Below are positions 17,572 to 26,494 of a stretch of 46,177 bases of DNA, in pieces; position 1 is the first letter of the stretch, and each line of letters starts with the position of its first letter. The stretch covers positions 1 through 46,177 of the forward strand of contig CAISHO010000027.1 of assembly GCA_903885165.1 (NCBI GenBank). Reading direction: 5' to 3'. This DNA comes from an uncultured Nitrosomonadales bacterium. Its GTDB lineage: Bacteria > Pseudomonadota > Gammaproteobacteria > Burkholderiales > Gallionellaceae. Below the pieces are notes generated by a model. That model was not told where the DNA came from, did not search any database, and saw nothing but the letters and a program-made list of their open reading frames with translations. The position numbers and the translations under genes were made by a program.

Positions 17572-17597
17572 CAAAAACCGCCCGAAGGCGGTTTTTG
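17572..17597 (-). terminator. rho-independent terminator after rpsI
   Basis: A perfect 11-bp stem CAAAAACCGCC / GGCGGTTTTTG with a CGAA tetraloop lies 17 bp after the rpsI stop. T-rich flanks on both sides make it potentially bidirectional. Confidence 0.9.
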
Positions 17598-17613
17598 TAA
17601 TTCGTCCCAGCGA

Positions 17614-18006
17614 TTAACGCTTGGAGAATTGTTTCCTTCGGCGAGCTTTACGCAGACCGACTTTCTTACGTTCAACTTCACGCGCATCGCGAGTAACCAA
17701 ACCTGCGGCCTTCAAAACTGGCTTGAAGTCTGCGTTGTAGTCGATCAAAGCGCGAGTGATACCGTGGCGAACTGCACCAGCCTGGCCGTTTTCACCGCCG
17801 CCTGATACGTTAACCATAATATCAAACTGACCCAGAGTTTCTGTCAGACCCAATGGTTGACGCACAATCATGCGACCGGTTTCACGTGAGAAGTACAGAT
17901 CAACAGGCTTGTCATTGACGATGATATCGCCCTTGCCAGCCTTCATGAACACACGTGCCACCGCGCTCTTGCGACGACCTGTTCCGTAGTTATAACTAAC
18001 AGTCAT
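17614..18006 (-). CDS. rpsI: 30S ribosomal protein S9 (uS9)
   Basis: A small-subunit protein whose C-terminal tail reaches the P site. The 130-residue sequence has [16 protein letters not shown] at the start and the basic end [16 protein letters not shown], with the expected SKR terminus. It follows rplM with a 2-bp gap, the universal rplM-rpsI pair. Confidence 0.98.
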   Translation of the reverse strand: MTVSYNYGTGRRKSAVARVFMKAGKGDIIVNDKPVDLYFSRETGRMIVRQPLGLTETLGQFDIMVNVSGGGENGQAGAVRHGITRALIDYNADFKPVLKAAGLVTRDAREVERKKVGLRKARRRKQFSKR

Positions 18007-18008
18007 GA

Positions 18009-18446
18009 TTACGCCTTCAACAAATTAATGAGTGTCGGTTGCTGAGCTTCGTGAGGATGCGCAGGACCTGCGTAAACCTTCATTTTGCGCAACATCGCAT
18101 AGCCCAGAGGGCCTTTAGGCAACATGCCCTTAACAGCTTTTTCCAGAACGCGAGCCGGATGACGGCCTTGCATCTTGGTGAAGTTTGTTGTGTACAGACC
18201 GCCAGGATAACCTGTGTGGCGATGGTACAACTTAGCTTCAGCCTTATTACCTGTTACTCGCAATTTATCCGCATTGATGACAACGACGAAATCGCCGGTA
18301 TCAACGTGTGGGGTGTAAATTGCTTTATGCTTGCCACGCAGACGCGAAGCAATTTGTGCTGCCAGACGGCCGAGCACTTGATCAGCAGCATCAACAAGAA
18401 GCCATTCGTGCTGGACTTCGTGTGCTTTTGCGGAAAATGTTTTCAT
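18009..18446 (-). CDS. rplM: 50S ribosomal protein L13 (uL13)
   Basis: A large-subunit assembly protein. Starting at the ATG 18444-18446 gives [20 protein letters not shown], the standard L13 opening, and 145 residues with [24 protein letters not shown] and [24 protein letters not shown] two codons upstream (18452) is an alternative start. The 5' region 18447-18649 is shared with the divergent ydcF-like gene and holds the promoter of the rplM-rpsI operon. Confidence 0.97.
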   Translation of the reverse strand: MKTFSAKAHEVQHEWLLVDAADQVLGRLAAQIASRLRGKHKAIYTPHVDTGDFVVVINADKLRVTGNKAEAKLYHRHTGYPGGLYTTNFTKMQGRHPARVLEKAVKGMLPKGPLGYAMLRKMKVYAGPAHPHEAQQPTLINLLKA

Positions 18447-18649
18447 ATCCACTAACCCTAAAATTCTATATTGAAACCTCGAAGGGCGCGAATGATATAC
18501 AGCGAATCAACGCCTGTCAAACAGTATTTATCTTTCTCCCGACAACGAGGACTTACTCAAGGACGGAACGCGCGCAATTTGACTCAGCGCGCGCGGTTTT
18601 TCCACGATTTTGTAATAAGATGGCAAGCTATTAAATTGAAAGCCGCCTC

Positions 18650-19426
18650 ATGCACTGGTTTGCCACCAACCTGATCAGCTCCCTGCTATTACCTCCCTTC
18701 AGCCTGCTGATTCTAGCGTTGATAGGCGCGCTGCTGCTTTTTCGCCACCCTAAAACGGCCAAAACGCTGATATTTATCGCCTTCGCTCTGCTCTGGCTGG
18801 CGTCCACCCCCTATATTGCAGAGAGCGCATTACACCTGCTGGAAGCGAAGACCTCCACACTCCAAACGACACCTCAAGGCAATGCAGCCATTGTGATACT
18901 GGGCGGCGGCAGCTATTTCAACGCGCCAGAATATGCGGGGCAGGATACCATCAGCGACACGACACTGGTGCGCCTGCGCTATGGCGCCAGATTACAACGC
19001 GAATCCAAATTACCTATACTCGTGACGGGCGGCAAACCGCTTGGCAACAGCACGTCTGAAGCACAACAAATGCGACTATCGCTTGAACAGGACTTTCAGG
19101 TGCCGGTATGCTGGACAGAAGATGCATCTGACAATACTTTTGAAAATGCGCGCAATTCTTACCAGGCCTTGCAGAAGAATGGTATTAATAAAATATATCT
19201 GGTCACGCACGCATGGCACATGCCGCGCTCGGCTGCTGCGTTCCGGCGGGCTGGTTTTGAGGTAATCGAAGCGCCGACCGCGTTTACCACACGCTACCAA
19301 ACTGATTTGCTCGCCTTCGTGCCGCGAGCCGAAGCTTTGCGCGACAGCAAAATATTTGTACACGAAGTCATCGGCCTGCTCGTATATCAGGCAAAATCAG
19401 TTATCTCTAAAAAACTAAGGAATTAG
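18650..19426 (+). CDS. YdcF/ElyC family membrane protein (DUF218)
   Basis: A 258-residue protein with two N-terminal membrane helices (about 5-27 and 34-54) followed by a periplasmic DUF218 domain: AIVILGGG, LRYGARLQRESKLPILVTGG, the acidic ED-ASDNTFENA segment and LVTHAWHMPRSAAAFRRAGF. ElyC-type members affect lipid-carrier or envelope metabolism, but the reaction is not established. Its stop is one base from the OsmC-like ATG, so the two genes form an operon. Confidence 0.85.
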   Translation: MHWFATNLISSLLLPPFSLLILALIGALLLFRHPKTAKTLIFIAFALLWLASTPYIAESALHLLEAKTSTLQTTPQGNAAIVILGGGSYFNAPEYAGQDTISDTTLVRLRYGARLQRESKLPILVTGGKPLGNSTSEAQQMRLSLEQDFQVPVCWTEDASDNTFENARNSYQALQKNGINKIYLVTHAWHMPRSAAAFRRAGFEVIEAPTAFTTRYQTDLLAFVPRAEALRDSKIFVHEVIGLLVYQAKSVISKKLRN

Positions 19427-19427
19427 C

Positions 19428-19847
19428 ATGAAAGCACGCGTCAAATGGGTAGAAAATGTCGCCTTCTTAGGTGAAACAGAAAGCAATCACGCCGTCCTGA
19501 TGGATGGCGCACCCGCCGCAGGAGGGAGAAATCTCGGGCCTCGTCCGATGGAGCTGCTACTGCTGGGCGCCGGCGGCTGCACCAGCTTCGATGTCATCAC
19601 CATTCTGAAGAAAAGCCGTCAGGCGGTTACCGACTGCTACGTGGAATTGGATGCCGAACGCGCCGAAACCGATCCCAAGGTATTCACCAAAATACACATG
19701 CACTTTGTGGTCACCGGCAAAAATCTGAAGCCGGAAGTCATCGAAAAAGCCATCAATCTCTCCGCCGAAAAATATTGTTCCGCTTCTATCATGCTGGGCG
19801 CGACTGCCGCCGTGACGCACGACTTCGAGGTCATTCATGAACCATAA
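19428..19847 (+). CDS. OsmC family protein
   Basis: A 139-residue OsmC/Ohr-fold protein. The fold region GPRPMELLLLGAGGCTSFDVITILKKSR carries one conserved Cys, and the second is in AEKYCSASIML. This spacing is that of thiol-dependent hydroperoxide reductases, so removal of organic hydroperoxides is the likely function. It is more like the YhfA branch than Ohr. It is coupled to the ydcF-like gene. Confidence 0.88.
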   Translation: MKARVKWVENVAFLGETESNHAVLMDGAPAAGGRNLGPRPMELLLLGAGGCTSFDVITILKKSRQAVTDCYVELDAERAETDPKVFTKIHMHFVVTGKNLKPEVIEKAINLSAEKYCSASIMLGATAAVTHDFEVIHEP

Positions 19848-19876
19848 TTCAACAACACATTGATTAATAGATACTT

Positions 19877-20491
19877 TTAATCAATAGCAGCATCCTCACC
19901 CCATCTCGGCAGCAGAGTATTCGCCACGCCGAGGTGATCAAGGATACGCGCCACCACAAAATCCACCATATCCTGAACGCTACCCGGTTGATAGTAGAAA
20001 CCGGGATTGGGCGGCATGATGACCGCCCCCGCGCGGGCGAGTTTCAACATATTTTCCAGATGTATCACCGAAAACGGCATTTCTCGCGGTGCCAGTATCA
20101 GCGGGCGTCGCTCTTTAATCATGACATCTGCCGCACGGGCGATCAGATCATCGCTGATGCCGGCCGCAATCTTGGCGAGCGTCCCCATGGTACAGGGACA
20201 GATCACCATCGCATCACCCGGATTCGAGCCTGAAGCCATCGGCGCATACCAGTCATCCCGGCCAAACACACGAAGCTCACCACTAAATTCGCCCAGACGC
20301 TCGCTCAATGCGCGCTCAGCGTCTTGCGGCCGCGTCGGCAGCACGATACCCATTTCCTGTTTTGCGACGATCTGTGCGGCTTGTGAATATACCAGGTTCA
20401 CGCGGCACCCGCTTTTTAACAAACATTCCAATAGGCGCATGCCATAGGGCATACCGGACGCACCGGTTAAGGCAAGATTAATGGTTTTCAC
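19877..20491 (-). CDS. ubiX: flavin prenyltransferase UbiX
   Basis: Makes prenylated FMN, the cofactor of the UbiD decarboxylase in ubiquinone synthesis. The 204-residue sequence opens NLALTGASGMPYGMRLLECLL. It also has CPCTMGTLAKIAAGISDDLIARAADV and KERRPLILAPREMPFSVIHLENMLKL, the standard signature blocks, and PPNPGFYYQP near the end. It converges with the OsmC gene (29-bp gap). Confidence 0.96.
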   Translation of the reverse strand: MKTINLALTGASGMPYGMRLLECLLKSGCRVNLVYSQAAQIVAKQEMGIVLPTRPQDAERALSERLGEFSGELRVFGRDDWYAPMASGSNPGDAMVICPCTMGTLAKIAAGISDDLIARAADVMIKERRPLILAPREMPFSVIHLENMLKLARAGAVIMPPNPGFYYQPGSVQDMVDFVVARILDHLGVANTLLPRWGEDAAID

Positions 20492-20525
20492 GAGCGCTGT
20501 TCACCAAAGTAAAAATTTCAAAGCT

Positions 20526-20662
20526 ATTCTCACGCGGAGACGCGGAGAAAAACAAAACAAAAACACCATAAAAACTCATCCTATTGATTAATCATCAATT
20601 AATTTTAGGAGGACTGCGAATTCATATTTTGACCTTCTCTGCGTTCTCCGCGTGAGAACATG
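20526..20662. repeat. inverted pair of a CTCACGCGGAGA-type dispersed repeat
   Basis: TTCTCACGCGGAGACGCGGA begins near 20527, and a close reverse-complement copy lies at about 20634-20660 (TCTGCGTTCTCCGCGTGAGA). Elements built from CGCGGAGA units are seen in many environmental proteobacteria. The second copy is read as the C-terminal residues of the Gx transporter ORF. Confidence 0.65.
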
Positions 20663-21210
20663 TTGTTTTCCGCATTATCCATGAAACGCGCCGCGATCAG
20701 GCCGTTTACCGCGCCGAACAGCAACGCTGCGCTAGCAAAAATCGGGATAAGATAGGCGATCCCGGCATTGGGAATCAGCCAAAAATAGACCACGGCCATC
20801 TGTCCGGCAATATGGGCAAAAGCCGCATAAATACTATGGCTCACAGGACCAAACCAGCGTGAGGGTAAATGTCGCGCAACAGCCAACACCAGCAAACTGA
20901 ACAGCGCGCCCGACAAGCCGAGAAAGAAGCCAGGGGTAAGAAAATTGCCGAACAGCAAACTACCGGCAAAAACCCTGAGCAAAGACACCCAGACGGCGGT
21001 ACGCCAACCGTAGCGCGCCAGCACAATCAAGGTCACTATATTGGCAAGCCCCGGTTTGACCCCCGGCAGGGGCGATGGAATCGCACCTTCCAAGATGGTT
21101 AACCCGAGCGCCACCGCCGCCATCAGCGCGACATGGTGATCCTCATCAGTGGTGTGAAGCAGGATTGAGGATCGAGGATTGGGGATTGAGGATTGCGCCG
21201 AGGTGTTCAT
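20605..21210 (-). CDS. Gx transporter family membrane protein (heptaprenyl diphosphate synthase component I-like)
   Basis: A hydrophobic protein of about 200 residues with five to six membrane segments. The conserved GVKPGLANIVTLIVLARYGWR and LLFGNFLTPGFFLGLSGALFS segments mark the Gx transporter family, a small-molecule permease group often beside NusG-II domain proteins, as here. Both ends look eroded by repeats. The first residues (QSSIPNPRSSILLH) are a translation of the heptamer array at 21161-21195, and the tail after residue 186 comes from the dispersed repeat at 20634-20660. The original start may be the ATG at 21123 (MAAVALGLTILEG). Confidence 0.8.
   Translation of the reverse strand: MNTSAQSSIPNPRSSILLHTTDEDHHVALMAAVALGLTILEGAIPSPLPGVKPGLANIVTLIVLARYGWRTAVWVSLLRVFAGSLLFGNFLTPGFFLGLSGALFSLLVLAVARHLPSRWFGPVSHSIYAAFAHIAGQMAVVYFWLIPNAGIAYLIPIFASAALLFGAVNGLIAARFMDNAENNMFSRGERREGQNMNSQSS
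21161..21195. repeat. five-copy degenerate 7-bp tandem array (AGGATTG)
   Basis: Units AGGATTG, AGGATCG, AGGATTG, GGGATTG and AGGATTG are in register. The array falls in the extreme 5' end of the Gx transporter ORF and is translated there on the minus strand. Confidence 0.8.
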
Positions 21211-21285
21211 TCGCTCCTCACTCCTCGCTCAAAACAACGAGCGCAAAGCGCGACTATGTTTTTAGGCGAAGACCCCTGCGGTCTT

Positions 21286-21320
21286 GCATCCTGCATGCCG
21301 CATCTTGCATCCTGCATTTT
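21286..21320. repeat. five-copy degenerate 7-bp tandem array (GCATCCT)
   Basis: Units GCATCCT, GCATGCC, GCATCTT, GCATCCT and GCATTTT fill the gap between the NusG-II gene and the Gx transporter gene and touch the NusG-II stop codon at 21319. Confidence 0.8.
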
Positions 21321-21693
21321 AGTAACTGAGACTGTCATAGCGTTTATGGCTGCCGGTTAATTCGACGCTGACTTGATTGGGCAAGCATAAAGCGATCTCA
21401 CCGGCCTGTTGTAACCACCCCTGTCGCACACAGTATTGACGCGGGCTGGGGTCTGAGGCAATACGCACGCGGCGATTCTGTATCGCGATGACACTGATAC
21501 CCAAGGGACCTGGCACTTCAATTTTCTGGTCCTTCGACAACGTCACCTCGCGAAACACTTTGCCACCGCTGCGGATCACCGCTTTATCTGCCAGATCACC
21601 GCTCCACAACTTCATGGCCAGTAAAATCACACACACACTACCGATCACCAGCGTCAGCCAGTCTCCTAACCTGATGTGCTGCAGTACGGCCAT
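21319..21693 (-). CDS. NusG domain II-containing protein
   Basis: A 124-residue protein with one N-terminal membrane helix (about 10-27) and an extracytoplasmic NusG-II-type beta domain (GGKVFREVTLSKDQKIEVPGPLG, then VRIASDPSPRQYCVRQGWL). Such proteins commonly sit next to Gx transporter genes, as here, and near ApbE or Rnf genes in other genomes. The function is unproven. It starts two bases after the rapZ stop. Confidence 0.85.
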   Translation of the reverse strand: MAVLQHIRLGDWLTLVIGSVCVILLAMKLWSGDLADKAVIRSGGKVFREVTLSKDQKIEVPGPLGISVIAIQNRRVRIASDPSPRQYCVRQGWLQQAGEIALCLPNQVSVELTGSHKRYDSLSY

Positions 21694-21695
21694 TG

Positions 21696-22532
21696 TTAAG
21701 TCAGTTCGCGGTGACGCAATATGACCTGCTGGCGCGATTCAAAGTATTGAGTGAGTTTTTCGCAAAGATAGACCGAGCGATGCTGCCCGCCGGTGCACCC
21801 GATCGCAATCGTCAAATAGCTACGGTTATCTGCGATAAAATTGGGCAGCCAGCGCTCCACGAAGCCAGATATGTCGCCTAGCATCAGCTGCGCCGTCGGT
21901 GTACTTTCCAGGAAAACTGCAACAGGCAGATCCTTACCTGTCAACGCGCGCAGCGCCACATCGTAAAATGGATTGGGCAGGCAGCGAACATCAAACACGA
22001 AGTCGGCATCCAGCGGTATGCCGTGCTTAAAACCGAACGACTCGAACAACAGCGTGAGCCGCGCGCGATCCAGTTTGATAAACTGCTTGATCCATGCCCG
22101 GAGTGCATTAGCCCCCAACTCGCTAGTGTCAATATGGTGGCCTATCTTACTGATTCCGGCGAGCAACTCGCGCTCGGCCTGAACGCACTCGGGCAAAGTG
22201 CGCATACCGTCACTCAAAGGGTGCATGCGGCGAGTTTCGGAAAAACGCTTCACCAGCGTATCGGACTTCGCATCCAGAAACAACACGTGCACGGCCAGAT
22301 TTTTTTGCATCAGCGTCTGCACGATCAGAGGCAACTTTTGCACACTATTGGCGCTGCGCACATCAATGCTGACCGCCATTTTTTCATAGCCGCCCGCGAT
22401 CAAATACTCAACTAAGCCGGTCAGCAGCTCGGCGGGCAGATTATCTACGCAATAAAAACCGCTGTCTTCAAGCACTTTAAGGGCAACGCTTTTACCCGCA
22501 CCCGACAAACCGCTTAACAAAAATAATTGCAT
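21696..22532 (-). CDS. rapZ: RNase adapter protein / nucleotide-binding RapZ
   Basis: A 278-residue P-loop protein (GLSGAGKSVALKVLEDSG) with the C-terminal domain containing AIGCTGGQHRSVYLCEKL. In enterobacteria it guides RNase E to the glmZ sRNA to control glucosamine-6-P synthase. In betaproteobacteria it sits, as here, with hprK and ptsN, and its RNA target is unknown. It follows hprK with a 1-bp gap. Confidence 0.96.
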   Translation of the reverse strand: MQLFLLSGLSGAGKSVALKVLEDSGFYCVDNLPAELLTGLVEYLIAGGYEKMAVSIDVRSANSVQKLPLIVQTLMQKNLAVHVLFLDAKSDTLVKRFSETRRMHPLSDGMRTLPECVQAERELLAGISKIGHHIDTSELGANALRAWIKQFIKLDRARLTLLFESFGFKHGIPLDADFVFDVRCLPNPFYDVALRALTGKDLPVAVFLESTPTAQLMLGDISGFVERWLPNFIADNRSYLTIAIGCTGGQHRSVYLCEKLTQYFESRQQVILRHRELT

Positions 22533-22533
22533 A

Positions 22534-23472
22534 TCAATCGCCTAGCAACATCTGATCGTGTCGGGTAATAAATTCCTGCATCGCATTAATCCCCCGTTGT
22601 TGCAGTACAAAATTACGTGCAGCCGCTTCGACCAGCACAGCCAGATTTCGTCCGGCGACCACCGGGATGTTGACCGCATCTATTTTCACACCGAGAATTT
22701 CCTGATGTGTGGACACCAACGGCAGACGATCAATTTGCGACAACTCACCGTCCAGTGTCCGGTGCAGATAAACGATCAGTTTCAAACTTTTTTTGCGCCG
22801 CACCGAGGTCTCACCGAACATGGTACGGATATTTAACACACCTAAGCCGCGCACTTCCAAAAAGTCGCGCAGCAACTCAGGACAACGCCCCTCCAGCGTA
22901 TCGGGCGTAATGCGGTGCAATTCAACCACATCATCAGCCACCAAACCGCTGCCGCGCGTGATCAGTTCCAGCCCCAATTCACTCTTACCGACCGAACTCT
23001 CCCCGGTAATCATCACCCCCACGCCCAACACATCCAGAAACACGCCGTGGCGCGTGGTGAATTCGGCCAGCTCCTTGGCCAGATAATGGCGTATCAGCCA
23101 CATCAGATGCACACTCGGTTTAGGGGATGCAAACAGCGGAATGCTGCAACGGTTGGCAAAATCAATCAATTCCTGCGGAATATCAACCGCACCCGCCACG
23201 ATCAGACAGGTTGTACCATTTTGCTCAACTTGATCGAAAGCACTGTCGCGCTCTTGCTGACTCAGGTTGCGCAGATAATCGAGCTCATTTTCACTCAACA
23301 CCTGCACCCAACTGGGATGAATCAGACTCAAATGCCCGACCATCTCGCGGTTAGCGCCTTCTACCGCTTCACTATCAATAATCCGGTCTATGCCGTCTAT
23401 GCCGGCAATACGGGTCAACTCCAGGCGAGCCTGTTTATCGTCAAACAATTGCCGGATATTAACCTGACTCAT
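22534..23472 (-). CDS. hprK: HPr kinase/phosphorylase
   Basis: Phosphorylates and dephosphorylates Ser46 of HPr-type proteins. The ATG at 23470-23472 overlaps the TGA of ptsN (ATGA) and gives MSQVNIRQLFDDKQ, so it is preferred to the longer reading from 23493. The product of 312 residues shows the Walker A GESSVGKSELGLELI and the HprK signature LEVRGLGVLNIRTMFGE. Together with ptsN and rapZ it forms the incomplete regulatory PTS typical of betaproteobacteria. Confidence 0.95.
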   Translation of the reverse strand: MSQVNIRQLFDDKQARLELTRIAGIDGIDRIIDSEAVEGANREMVGHLSLIHPSWVQVLSENELDYLRNLSQQERDSAFDQVEQNGTTCLIVAGAVDIPQELIDFANRCSIPLFASPKPSVHLMWLIRHYLAKELAEFTTRHGVFLDVLGVGVMITGESSVGKSELGLELITRGSGLVADDVVELHRITPDTLEGRCPELLRDFLEVRGLGVLNIRTMFGETSVRRKKSLKLIVYLHRTLDGELSQIDRLPLVSTHQEILGVKIDAVNIPVVAGRNLAVLVEAAARNFVLQQRGINAMQEFITRHDQMLLGD

Positions 23473-23930
23473 GCCGCACTGTCCCAGTCGCAAAACATTT
23501 GATAAATAACGGCCATATCATTGCATTCCTGCAATTTCTGACGAAAATCGGCATCGCTGAACATCTGAGCCAACTCGCCTAAAATTTGCAGATGCAAATC
23601 CGTCGCTAATTCGGGGACAAGCAACACAAAAATCAATCCCACCGGCTGACCATCCGGCGCGTCAAAAGGAATGGGATGACTGGTTCTGACAAAGGCCGCT
23701 GTCGCATCGCGCAACTTGGGGATACGACCGTGCGGAATGGCGACGCCCTGCCCCAACCCGGTCGAACCTAATTTTTCTCGTGCAAACAGACTGTCAAATA
23801 CCTGACTGCGACCTATCTGCATCTGGTTTTCAAACAGCAAACCCACGCGCTCAAAAACACGTTTTTTGCTGGTAGATTCGGCATCAAGCAAAATATTGCC
23901 GGGTGCCAGAATTTTACTGATTAAATTCAT
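23469..23930 (-). CDS. ptsN: PTS IIA-like nitrogen-regulatory protein PtsN (EIIA-Ntr)
   Basis: The terminal phospho-acceptor of the nitrogen PTS, with regulatory rather than transport roles. The start MNLISKILAPGNILLD at 23930 is chosen over an upstream ATG at 23963. The 153 residues include LGSTGLGQGVAIPHGRIP with the phosphorylated His and GLIFVLLVPE. It lies downstream of hpf with a hairpin between them and overlaps hprK by 4 bp. Confidence 0.94.
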   Translation of the reverse strand: MNLISKILAPGNILLDAESTSKKRVFERVGLLFENQMQIGRSQVFDSLFAREKLGSTGLGQGVAIPHGRIPKLRDATAAFVRTSHPIPFDAPDGQPVGLIFVLLVPELATDLHLQILGELAQMFSDADFRQKLQECNDMAVIYQMFCDWDSAA

Positions 23931-23947
23931 CGTGATATGCCTTAGGC

Positions 23948-23971
23948 AAAAGGGCGGCATCACTGCCGCCC
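23948..23971 (-). terminator. hairpin between hpf and ptsN
   Basis: GGGCGGCA-TCAC-TGCCGCCC has 8-bp GC-rich arms and is followed on the minus strand by TTTT. It may terminate part of the hpf transcription or stabilise its mRNA, setting hpf levels apart from ptsN. Confidence 0.7.
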
Positions 23972-23985
23972 ATAAAGGATTATTC

Positions 23986-24312
23986 TTATTCTTCTACCAC
24001 GGCTTGATGACCGGTTTCATCATGGCGTCTGTCAGACAGCTTTTCTTTATGCTTGATGACCTGACGATCCAGCTTATCGACCAGCGCATCAATGGCGGCA
24101 TACAGATTTTCGTCTTCGCATTCGACAAAAACGTTTTTACCGCTGATATGCACGGTGGCTTCGGCTTTTTGTTTCAGTTTATCAACCGAAAGAATGATGT
24201 TTACGTCCAGAACGTTATCGAAATGACGTTTGATCTTGCTGAACTTGCCAGTCGCATAGTCACGAATAGCTGGAGTAATTTCCAGGTGGTGTCCGGTTAT
24301 ATGGAGGTTCAT
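23986..24312 (-). CDS. hpf: ribosome hibernation-promoting factor (short HPF)
   Basis: A 108-residue ribosome-binding protein of the YfiA/HPF fold that shuts down or dimerises ribosomes in stationary phase. It opens MNLHITGHHLEITPAIRDYATGKFSKIKRHF and has the conserved AAIDALVDKLDRQVIKHKEK helix. It lacks the long C-terminal domain, so it is the short type. It lies 15 bp after rpoN, the standard position. Confidence 0.95.
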   Translation of the reverse strand: MNLHITGHHLEITPAIRDYATGKFSKIKRHFDNVLDVNIILSVDKLKQKAEATVHISGKNVFVECEDENLYAAIDALVDKLDRQVIKHKEKLSDRRHDETGHQAVVEE

Positions 24313-24327
24313 TTTATGCTCCTTGTT

Positions 24328-25731
24328 TTAGAGTGATTTACGGAGATTCACCGGGAGTATGTGTAACGCTTCCCGATACTTTGCTATGGTACGCCGGGCG
24401 ACGACTATGCCCTGCTGTGCCAAGATTTCTGACATGCGTCCGTCCGTCAATGGTTTACATGTATCTTCCGTACTGACCAACTGCTTAATCAGTTCGCGTA
24501 TTGCGGCAGAAGAACAGACATCCCCACTTTCAGTGACTAAACCGCTGCCAAAGAAATATTTAAATTCATAAATTCCACGCGGGGTACGCATAAATTTTTG
24601 CGTAGTACTGCGTGAAACCGTCGATTCGTGCAACTCCAGCGCGTCTGCGACCTCGCGTAATACCAGAGGACGCATGCCGATATCGCCATGTTCCAGAAAA
24701 GCGCCCTGTCGCTCAACAATTTCCTGTGCGACTCTCAAGATCGTTTCAAACCGCTGCCTTAAACTTTTAACCAACCAGTTCGCTTCCTGCAACTGCGCCG
24801 TCAGCGGAGACCCCGTCTTGTCGTCGCGCTGCTGCAAGAGACTCGCATACATCTGATTCACACGCAGCTTGGGCATCGCCTCCTGATTCAACCTGACACG
24901 CCATTTATTCTTGTGTTTTTCAACGATGACATCGGGAACCACGTAATCGGCCACACTCAGATCAAATTCAGCACCCGGTTTAGGATTAAGACTGACGATC
25001 AAACTCTGCGCGGCGCGCAGGTTATCATCAGAACATCGCAGCAACTTTTTAATTTTAGCAAAATCATGCGCGGCGATCAGTTCCAAATGATCGCTGACCA
25101 GCAAAATCGCCAAATCGCGTTGCGGCGTTGCTTCCGGCAAGGCTTTGAGTTGTAACGCCAGACATTCGCTTAAATTGCGTGCGCCCAGCCCAGGTTGATC
25201 GAGATATTGCAACTGCACCAGCGCCGTCTCAAGGTCATCCAGAGTAATCGCCAGTTCTTCGGGCAACAACTCCACCAGTTCAGACAAATCCTGGGCAAGG
25301 TAGCCATTCTCATCCAGCGCATCGATCAACATGCCGACAATTTGTATATCTTTTTGATTTAACTGACTAATCGACAGTTGACTATGCAAGTACTCACGCA
25401 TATTTGCCTGCAACGCGGCCTGCTCCGGAAAACTGTCGTTTTCATCGTCACTGCTGTGCGTGGCAACGTTCCATTCTTGAGGTTCGACAGCGACACTGTC
25501 GTCGCTGCGCTCCGCTTCAGGCTCGGCGGGTTCCGCATTACTACGCGGCTCAGCGGAAAAATTGCTGAACGCGACCTCTTCGGCCAGTTCCAGCATGGGA
25601 TTTTCTTCAATCAGGCGCGCGATTTCCTGCTGCATGTCCTGAGTGGAGAGTTGTAGTAGCCGTATTGACTGTTGCAACTGAGGAGTAAGCGTCAGTTGCT
25701 GAGACATGCGAAGTTGTAGAGATGCTTTCAT
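24328..25731 (-). CDS. rpoN: RNA polymerase sigma-54 factor
   Basis: The sigma factor that reads -24/-12 promoters and needs AAA+ activators. The 467-residue sequence shows the glutamine-rich region I (LRMSQQLTLTPQLQQSIRLLQLST), an acidic region II, the core-binding domain and the C-terminal RpoN box VARRTIAKYREALHILP. Its presence shows the host can use the two sigma-54 promoters seen at 3785 and 13170. It lies in the lptB-rpoN-hpf order common in proteobacteria. Confidence 0.97.
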   Translation of the reverse strand: MKASLQLRMSQQLTLTPQLQQSIRLLQLSTQDMQQEIARLIEENPMLELAEEVAFSNFSAEPRSNAEPAEPEAERSDDSVAVEPQEWNVATHSSDDENDSFPEQAALQANMREYLHSQLSISQLNQKDIQIVGMLIDALDENGYLAQDLSELVELLPEELAITLDDLETALVQLQYLDQPGLGARNLSECLALQLKALPEATPQRDLAILLVSDHLELIAAHDFAKIKKLLRCSDDNLRAAQSLIVSLNPKPGAEFDLSVADYVVPDVIVEKHKNKWRVRLNQEAMPKLRVNQMYASLLQQRDDKTGSPLTAQLQEANWLVKSLRQRFETILRVAQEIVERQGAFLEHGDIGMRPLVLREVADALELHESTVSRSTTQKFMRTPRGIYEFKYFFGSGLVTESGDVCSSAAIRELIKQLVSTEDTCKPLTDGRMSEILAQQGIVVARRTIAKYREALHILPVNLRKSL

Positions 25732-25771
25732 TACTTAATGTCTTACCTGGAAAAGTGCTTCGGGAACCACT

Positions 25772-26494
25772 TCAAAGCTTGAAGTTTTCACCCAGATAGA
25801 CTTTCCTCACGCCTTCATTGTAGATGATTTCATCCGGTTTGCCTTCAGCCATCACGGCTCCTGCGTTAATAATATACGCACGATCACATATTCCCAGGGT
25901 TTCGCGAACGTTGTGATCGGTAATCAGCACGCCGATATTGCGTTCTTTCAGGAAATTAATAATTTTCTGAATGTCGAGCACGGCAATCGGATCTACCCCT
26001 GCAAACGGTTCATCCAGCAGAATGAAACGCGGCTCGGTGGCCAACGCACGCGCGATTTCGACACGTCGACGTTCACCGCCGGACAGACTAATCGCCGGAT
26101 TATTCCGAATCGCCTGAATATTCAAATCCTTCAACAACGCTTCGAGCTTGCGATTAATATCTTCCTCAGACAAGTCTTGCAACTCAAGCACCGCCTGAAT
26201 ATTTTGCGCTACCGTCATGCGGCGAAAAATAGACGCTTCCTGGGGCAGATAGCCCAGTCCCAAGCGTGCACGCCGATGGATAGGCATATGTGTAATATCT
26301 TGATTGTCAATCAATATTTTTCCACCATCGGCTGCCACCAGGCCGACGATCATATAAAAGGACGTCGTCTTCCCCGCTCCGTTCGGCCCCAGCAAACCGA
26401 CCACTTCGCCACTGCTCACCGACAGGGTCGCGTCGTGAACCACGGTACGCAAACCGTATTTCTTTTTCAAACCAATCGCACGCAATTCGCTCAT
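25772..26494 (-). CDS. lptB: LPS export ATP-binding protein LptB
   Basis: The ATPase of the LptB2FG transporter that extracts lipopolysaccharide from the inner membrane. The 240 residues show Walker [10 protein letters not shown], the signature [16 protein letters not shown], and Walker [13 protein letters not shown]. Its ATG overlaps the lptA stop (ATGA). Confidence 0.97.
   Translation of the reverse strand: MSELRAIGLKKKYGLRTVVHDATLSVSSGEVVGLLGPNGAGKTTSFYMIVGLVAADGGKILIDNQDITHMPIHRRARLGLGYLPQEASIFRRMTVAQNIQAVLELQDLSEEDINRKLEALLKDLNIQAIRNNPAISLSGGERRRVEIARALATEPRFILLDEPFAGVDPIAVLDIQKIINFLKERNIGVLITDHNVRETLGICDRAYIINAGAVMAEGKPDEIIYNEGVRKVYLGENFKL

Noticed and set aside
21161..21320. Tandem repeats as a possible CRISPR array
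   Set aside because: Units are 7 bp in direct contact with no spacers, and no cas gene is nearby.
22915..23502. 195-codon plus-strand frame opposite hprK
   Set aside because: hprK carries Walker A and the HprK signature and overlaps ptsN by ATGA; the antisense frame has no recognisable content.
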